From Hymenobacter duratus (lineage in GTDB: Bacteria; Bacteroidota; Bacteroidia; Cytophagales; Hymenobacteraceae), in assembly GCF_014698995.1 (NCBI RefSeq), contig NZ_JACWZZ010000003.1, forward strand, positions 310,001 through 374,000: a stretch of DNA of 64,000 nucleotides, read 5' to 3'. The position numbers and the translations under genes were made by a program. Position 1 is the first letter of the stretch. Every line of letters begins with the position of its first letter. A model generated the notes under the pieces. It did not search any database, was not told where the DNA came from, and saw only the letters and a list, made by a program, of their open reading frames with translations. Shown piece after piece: positions 59,541 to 64,000 of the stretch.

Positions 59541-61277
59541 ATGGCCCTCACGCCCGACATTCAGCAGAAAATCAATACGTGGCTCGGCAGCGGCTACGAT
59601 GCGCAGACCCAGGCCGAGATCCGGGACCTGCAGACGCAGAACCAGGACGATTTTCTCTCGGATGCTTTTTACCGCAACCTCGAATTCGGGACGGGTGGGC
59701 TGCGCGGTATTATGGGAGCCGGCTCCAACCGCATGAACCGCTACACGCTGGGCATGGCGGCGCAGGGCCTGAGTAATTATTTGCTCCAGCAGTTTGCGGG
59801 CCAGGAAATCAAGGTGGCCGTGGCGCACGACTCGCGCAATAACTCCCGCGCCTTTGCCCAGTTGGTGTCGGATATCTTCTCAGCCAACGGCCTGACGGTG
59901 TACTTGTTTGAAGATCTTCGCCCCACGCCAGAGCTATCGTTTACCATCCGCCACCTAGGCTGCCAGAGCGGCTGCGTCATCACGGCTTCGCACAACCCCA
60001 AGGAGTACAACGGCTTCAAAGTATACTGGAACGACGGCGCGCAAGTAGTGGCCCCGCACGACCAGAACATTATTCGTGAGGTAGAAGCCATCCAGTCCGT
60101 TGACGAAGTGAAATTCCAGGCCGATGCGTCGCGCATTCACCTCATCGGGGCCGAAGTAGATGCCGCGTATCTGGCCAAGGTGAAGGAGCTGAGCATCAAT
60201 CCGGCCGCCATCCAGCGCCAGCACGATTTGAAGATTGTGTTCACGCCCATCCACGGTACGGGCATCACGCTGGTACCGAAGGCACTGGCGCAGTTGGGTT
60301 TCACCAATGTGTCTGTAGTAGAAGCCCAGGCCACGCCCGACGGCAACTTCCCCACCGTACTCTCGCCGAACCCGGAGGAGAAGGTAGCCATGCAGATGGC
60401 CCTCGACCAGGCCAAAGCCCTCGACGCCGACCTGGTACTGGCCACCGACCCCGACTCGGACCGGGTAGGCATTGCGGTGAAGAACATACAGGGCGAGTGG
60501 GTGCTCGTAAACGGCAACCAGACGGCCGCGCTGCTCACGTACTACCTGCTCTCGGCGCGCCAGCAGGCGGGCAAGATGACCGACCGGGACTTCATCGTGT
60601 ACACCATCGTGACCAGCGAGGTGCTCGGCGACATTGCCCGCTCCTATGGCGTGAAAAGCTACCAGACCCTGACCGGCTTTAAGTACATAGCAGGGCTGAT
60701 TCGGGAGCTGGAAGGCGACGCGACTTACATCGGGGGGGGTGAGGAAAGCTACGGCTTCATGATCGGGGATTTCGTGCGCGACAAAGACGCCGTATCGGCC
60801 TGCGCGCTACTGGCCGAAATGGCGGCCGTAGCGAAAGACAACGGCCGCACGCTCTACCAGGAAATGACCCAGATGTACGCGCAATTCGGCCTCTACCAGG
60901 AGCACTTGGTTTCGCTCACGAAAAAAGGGCAGCGCGGCGCCGAGGAAATCCAGGAAATGATGCGCGACCTGCGGGCCACGCCACCTGCTACTATTGCCGG
61001 TTCGCCGGTGGTAGAGTTGCGTGACTATAAAACCGGCATTATCAAAAACCTGCGCACTGGGCTGGAGCTGCCCACCGGCCTGGAAAGCAGCAACGTGCTG
61101 CAGTTTATTACGGAAGATGGCAGCAAGATTTCGGCCCGTCCTTCCGGCACCGAGCCCAAAATCAAGTTCTATTTCAGCGTAAAGCAGCCGCTGAAATCAG
61201 TAGTGGACTTCGATTTGGCCTCGCGCCTGGCCAACGAAAAGATTCAGGCCATCATCGAGGATATGCAATTGAAATAG
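59541..61277 (+). CDS. Phospho-sugar mutase (phosphoglucomutase/phosphomannomutase family)
   Basis: A 578-aa cytosolic alpha-D-phosphohexomutase that interconverts hexose 1- and 6-phosphates. Key sites: phosphoserine loop VITASHNPKEYNGFKVYWND, metal loop ATDPDSDRVGIAV, sugar-binding GGGEESYGFMIGDF, and the phosphate-binding ARPSGTEPKIKFYF near the end. Length and order fit the bacterial PgcA/PMM-PGM group; substrate (glucose or mannose) cannot be fixed by eye. ATG 59541 is chosen from the MALTPDIQQKINTWLGSGYD start. A terminator follows. Confidence 0.93.
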   Translation: MALTPDIQQKINTWLGSGYDAQTQAEIRDLQTQNQDDFLSDAFYRNLEFGTGGLRGIMGAGSNRMNRYTLGMAAQGLSNYLLQQFAGQEIKVAVAHDSRNNSRAFAQLVSDIFSANGLTVYLFEDLRPTPELSFTIRHLGCQSGCVITASHNPKEYNGFKVYWNDGAQVVAPHDQNIIREVEAIQSVDEVKFQADASRIHLIGAEVDAAYLAKVKELSINPAAIQRQHDLKIVFTPIHGTGITLVPKALAQLGFTNVSVVEAQATPDGNFPTVLSPNPEEKVAMQMALDQAKALDADLVLATDPDSDRVGIAVKNIQGEWVLVNGNQTAALLTYYLLSARQQAGKMTDRDFIVYTIVTSEVLGDIARSYGVKSYQTLTGFKYIAGLIRELEGDATYIGGGEESYGFMIGDFVRDKDAVSACALLAEMAAVAKDNGRTLYQEMTQMYAQFGLYQEHLVSLTKKGQRGAEEIQEMMRDLRATPPATIAGSPVVELRDYKTGIIKNLRTGLELPTGLESSNVLQFITEDGSKISARPSGTEPKIKFYFSVKQPLKSVVDFDLASRLANEKIQAIIEDMQLK

Positions 61278-61300
61278 AACGTTGTTTCAGACAGCAAATC

Positions 61301-61331
61301 AAACAGCCCGGCAGGATCTGCCGGGCTGTTT
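61301..61331. terminator. Terminator after the mutase gene
   Basis: AAACAGCCCGGCAG against CTGCCGGGCTGTTT with a GAT loop; perfect 14-bp stem. Confidence 0.9.
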
Positions 61332-61351
61332 GGTTGAAGAGCTCCCCCAAA

Positions 61352-61903
61352 ATGAACATGTACGACGGAATTCTACGCAGGCCTTTTCTATTTGAGCATT
61401 GGCACAAAGGTTTTGTCGCTGCATTAGCTATTTGGCTGCCGGCATTTTCAGTTGCTACGTGGGCTGAACTGGGAACTGAAGCCGCTGTATGGGTTGCATC
61501 AGTCGTCAGTTGTGTAGTAGTACTATCTGTTCTTACATACCGGGAAGGATTCTCCTTGAACACTACCACTCAGCAATACCGAAGCTATATCTGGGTAGCT
61601 GGCTTGCGCTTCGGAAAATGGCAGCCGCTGCCACCAGTATCTGGCCTTTTGCTGAGGCCTTATATCACTACTCATTTCTTACCTACCACCGCCGGCAAAT
61701 CCAATATTACTCGATTAAATACCCCCGCGCCTACTACTCAAATGGGCTTGGTAGCAAGAGAGTATAAATGGCAGGTGCTACTGCAGGTCAAAGATTCTCC
61801 TATCGGAATCATTGCCGCGTATACCGGCTACGAAGAAGCAGTATGTATTGCTAACAAGCTCGCTACCGTAACCGGTTTAGAGGTGGCAACTGTTCACGCA
61901 TAA
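61352..61903 (+). CDS. Small membrane protein of unknown function
   Basis: A 183-aa protein with two N-terminal TM helices (about 22-43, GFVAALAIWLPAFSVATWAE and about 50-66, AVWVASVVSCVVVLSVLTYR), then a cytosolic or periplasmic part of about 115 residues (SLNTTTQQYRSYIWVAGLRF, YKWQVLLQVKDSPIGIIAAY, YEEAVCIANKLATVTGLEVA). ATG 61352 is chosen (a TTG at 61334 is in frame). Lower GC than its neighbours. Family not recognised; no partner gene. Confidence 0.7.
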   Translation: MNMYDGILRRPFLFEHWHKGFVAALAIWLPAFSVATWAELGTEAAVWVASVVSCVVVLSVLTYREGFSLNTTTQQYRSYIWVAGLRFGKWQPLPPVSGLLLRPYITTHFLPTTAGKSNITRLNTPAPTTQMGLVAREYKWQVLLQVKDSPIGIIAAYTGYEEAVCIANKLATVTGLEVATVHA

Positions 61904-62307
61904 TTATTCAAAATTTATTTAGTGTTTGTTAGCCGTTGGGGGCACATCAATGCCTCACGCTTTTCTGCAGCTTTCTGCCACGAAATCGCTACTCCATGGT
62001 GTGCAATAAGCGTACACCTAGTGTCCCAGAACCGCGTTTCCAGCTTCTGGGCACAGCTTGTACGCTTGCATATCCTATTGTACCCGTCTAGCTTTGGGTA
62101 TATCAGCCGCTGAATATCAGCTTGGATTCGGTGCCCCTTCAGGCCTACGTGTCTTCCCTAGTCCCTTCGAATAAGCATGCCCTGTTACCGGGCCTTCTTT
62201 GAGGTTTGCGGATATCCCGCCTCGGTTTTTGAGTGAGAAAGTGAGGCAAACAGGATGGGGCCTCCCCGTCCTGTTTCTCGCTGCTTTCCGGCTCTACCCT
62301 CCTACCC
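61904..62307. other. Intergenic region before the GH5 gene
   Basis: No supported gene. A hairpin at 62248-62276 (AAACAGGA against TCCTGTTT with GGGG/CCCC inside), 31 bp before the start of the GH5 gene, may be a leader element or the terminator of an upstream transcript. Confidence 0.45.
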
Positions 62308-64000
62308 ATGAGCAAGCTTCCAGTTTCCAGTGCCAGTGCGGGGCGTTTTTTGCGCATCCTCTGCGTGGTGCTCTGCTGTGCAGGCGGCCTACCGACCGAA
62401 GCGGCGGCGCAGAAGCTAAGCATGCTGCGTGCTCAGGGCCCAGCCATAGTCGATGCCAGCAACCGTCCGGTAGTGCTGCGGGGCATCAATGTAGGGGGAT
62501 GGCTGCTGCAGGAGAGCTACATCCTCAAGACCGATTCGCTCGACTCGCAGGCCCGTATTCAGCAGGCGCTACTGCGCACCATGCCCGAGGCGGCCGTGGA
62601 GAAGTTTTACCGCCAGTTTAGGGCGGGCTTCATTACGAAAGCGGATATCGACTTCATTGCAAAGCAGGGCTTCAACTGCGTACGGCTGCCCTTTCACTAC
62701 GATCTATTTCTGACGGCTGCCCAGCGCCGCATCCGTACTAGGGCGCTGCAAAATCCTGCGAATCTGGAGGCGTACGTCCAAGCGCTCAGCACCTGGTACG
62801 ACCAGAAACAGTTGTTCACGGACTCCAAAAACTTGGAAGGATTTCGCATCACGGATGACGTGCTGAACTGGTGCGCGGCGAATAACCTGTATGTAATTCT
62901 GGACCTGCACGCAGCCCCTGGAGGTCAGGGTGCCGACCGCAACATCAGTGACTGTCTCGTGCCGCTGGACCTATGGAAGCGCCGCGACGCCAAAGGCCGC
63001 CTGATTTATCAGGATATCACGGTGCGGCTGTGGGAGAAGCTGTCGGCGCGCTACAAAAACGACGCGCGGGTAGCCATGTACGACTTCATCAACGAGCCCA
63101 ATGGTATGACGACAGCTAATGGCCTCGCAGGTGACAACTCGGAGCTAAATGTGCTGTACAGCCGCCTGATAGATGCAGTGCGGGCGCAGGGCGACCAGCA
63201 TTTGCTGCTATTGGAAGGCAACGGCTACGGCAACGAATACACCAACCTCACCCCTGATAGGCTCCGTAGCAAAGACAAACGCAACTTAGTCTACAATGCC
63301 CACCGCTACTGGTGCCCGAACACTTCTACGGCAACCGACCCAAACCCGAACCAAATCAACCTTATCCGCAACCTAGCTGCCTTCCGCGACCAGTGGAAAG
63401 TACCCGTCTGGGTGGGAGAAACCGGAGAAAACTCTAACGAATGGTTTTCGGCGGCGGTGCAGGAGCTCAACGCCCACAGTCTTGGCTGGTGCCACTGGAC
63501 GCATAAGCGGGTAGAAGGCGGCACCAGCCTGCTACGCATTCCGGCGTACGGCAGCCTGCTGACACCACAGGGCCGCACCGCCTTGTTGCGCAACAGCGAG
63601 TTCCGCAGCTGCACGGTCAACAAAGATGTGGTAGCCGCTCTAATGCAGCCTACTGGTCCGCCCCGGCCATTTGCTGCCCACACGCTGCCCGGCACCATTC
63701 AGGCTTCTGACTACGACCTAGGCCGCAACGGCAGCGCCTATTACGACACGTACGCGGCTCGCACCGACTTTGCGAATCACACGCCTACTAACCTAGGAGA
63801 TGCCTACCGCAACGACGGCGTAGATATTCAGGAAGTAACAGAGGCCTCTTCGAAGAGCTTTGCTGTGAACCACATGGCGGCTGGCGAGTGGCTAAACTAC
63901 ACCGTAACCGTACCCCAGGAAGGCACTTTCCAACTGCAGACCCGGCTTCGGAATACGGCCCCAACTCCCACGAAGCTTCTGCTCAAACTGAACGGCAAAT
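62308..64000 (+). CDS. Secreted glycoside hydrolase family 5 with CBM6-like domain (cut by window end)
   Basis: First 564 codons of a gene that runs off the right end. Signal peptide about 1-35 (LRILCVVLCCAGGLPTEAAA). The GH5 (cellulase superfamily) TIM barrel has VVLRGINVGGWLLQESYI, NCVRLPFHYDLFL, YVILDLHAAPGGQGADRNIS, the acid/base Glu in YDFINEPNG and the nucleophile Glu in VWVGETGENSNEW. A CBM6-like beta-sandwich follows from about residue 460 (TIQASDYDLGRNGSAYYDTY, GDAYRNDGVDIQEV, GEWLNYTVTVPQEG). Likely a beta-glucan-type endo-hydrolase; exact substrate unknown. The start was read directly from the nucleotide sequence. Confidence 0.88.
   Translation, partial: MSKLPVSSASAGRFLRILCVVLCCAGGLPTEAAAQKLSMLRAQGPAIVDASNRPVVLRGINVGGWLLQESYILKTDSLDSQARIQQALLRTMPEAAVEKFYRQFRAGFITKADIDFIAKQGFNCVRLPFHYDLFLTAAQRRIRTRALQNPANLEAYVQALSTWYDQKQLFTDSKNLEGFRITDDVLNWCAANNLYVILDLHAAPGGQGADRNISDCLVPLDLWKRRDAKGRLIYQDITVRLWEKLSARYKNDARVAMYDFINEPNGMTTANGLAGDNSELNVLYSRLIDAVRAQGDQHLLLLEGNGYGNEYTNLTPDRLRSKDKRNLVYNAHRYWCPNTSTATDPNPNQINLIRNLAAFRDQWKVPVWVGETGENSNEWFSAAVQELNAHSLGWCHWTHKRVEGGTSLLRIPAYGSLLTPQGRTALLRNSEFRSCTVNKDVVAALMQPTGPPRPFAAHTLPGTIQASDYDLGRNGSAYYDTYAARTDFANHTPTNLGDAYRNDGVDIQEVTEASSKSFAVNHMAAGEWLNYTVTVPQEGTFQLQTRLRNTAPTPTKLLLKLNGK

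Noticed and set aside
59300..59776. Plus-strand frame through the second array into the mutase gene
   Set aside because: Openness follows from the 21-bp period, and past the array it is out of frame with the mutase; no support for a protein.

Overview
The window looks like a chromosomal segment of a Hymenobacter-like bacterium (Bacteroidota, Cytophagales). It has high GC with AT-rich gene borders, several secreted proteins with type IX secretion (T9SS) C-terminal sorting domains, a T9SS sortase/PorV-type pair, a gliding-type CHU_C tail, and promoter boxes of the Bacteroidota TAnnTTTG type. This placement rests on gene content only. No tRNA, rRNA, CRISPR array or transposase was seen. Layout: 0.1-13.3 kb is mostly housekeeping (ThiL, M3 oligopeptidase, a ferredoxin-type reductase, M23 peptidase, LolC/E-type permease, a NamZ-like muramidase, Fmt, dihydrofolate reductase), with two exported proteins and two start-less protein-like remnants. 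13.4-19.7 kb is a PorV-like barrel followed by a very long C25-family sortase, both on the minus strand. 20.1-23.1 kb is a PadR regulator with a PspC/head-GIN membrane protein. 23.5-26.5 kb carries Cca, a small lipoprotein, a YrdC-type synthase and methylmalonyl-CoA epimerase. 26.7-29.5 kb is an ISC iron-sulfur cluster (iscS, iscU, a conserved unknown, iscA) without hscA/hscB. 29.6-40.1 kb holds three T9SS cargo proteins, two of them giant, with a helical protein of unknown function sitting behind a 21-bp tandem array. 40.7-47.2 kb is a complete curli-type functional-amyloid locus on the minus strand: csgE, csgF, csgG with an added C-terminal barrel-like domain, two curlin-repeat subunits, csgH, and a lipoprotein with propeller repeats. 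47.7-56.1 kb holds an ATP-grasp/UPF0323 pair, MurI, an ABC-F ATPase, small unknowns and 4-hydroxyphenylpyruvate dioxygenase. 56.5-64 kb holds a gliding-motility-type T9SS protein, a decayed paralogue of the helical protein with its own 21-bp array, a phosphohexomutase, a small membrane protein and a GH5-CBM6 enzyme cut by the window end. How the parts fit: the sorting-domain proteins are substrates for the T9SS, of which the sortase/PorV-like pair is one component set. Curli subunits leave by the separate CsgG pore, so two surface-export systems are encoded here. CsgA- and CsgB-type genes sit behind their own predicted promoter and terminators, as expected if subunits must outnumber the export machinery. 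The most unusual observation is the repeated association of a ~230-aa helical protein family with an upstream array of 21-bp units. One copy (31.1-32.1 kb) is intact and one (58.8-59.4 kb) is decayed. They share a GACTAGGCC element about 50 bp before the start, and in the intact array the variable half of most units keeps purine-pyrimidine alternation.
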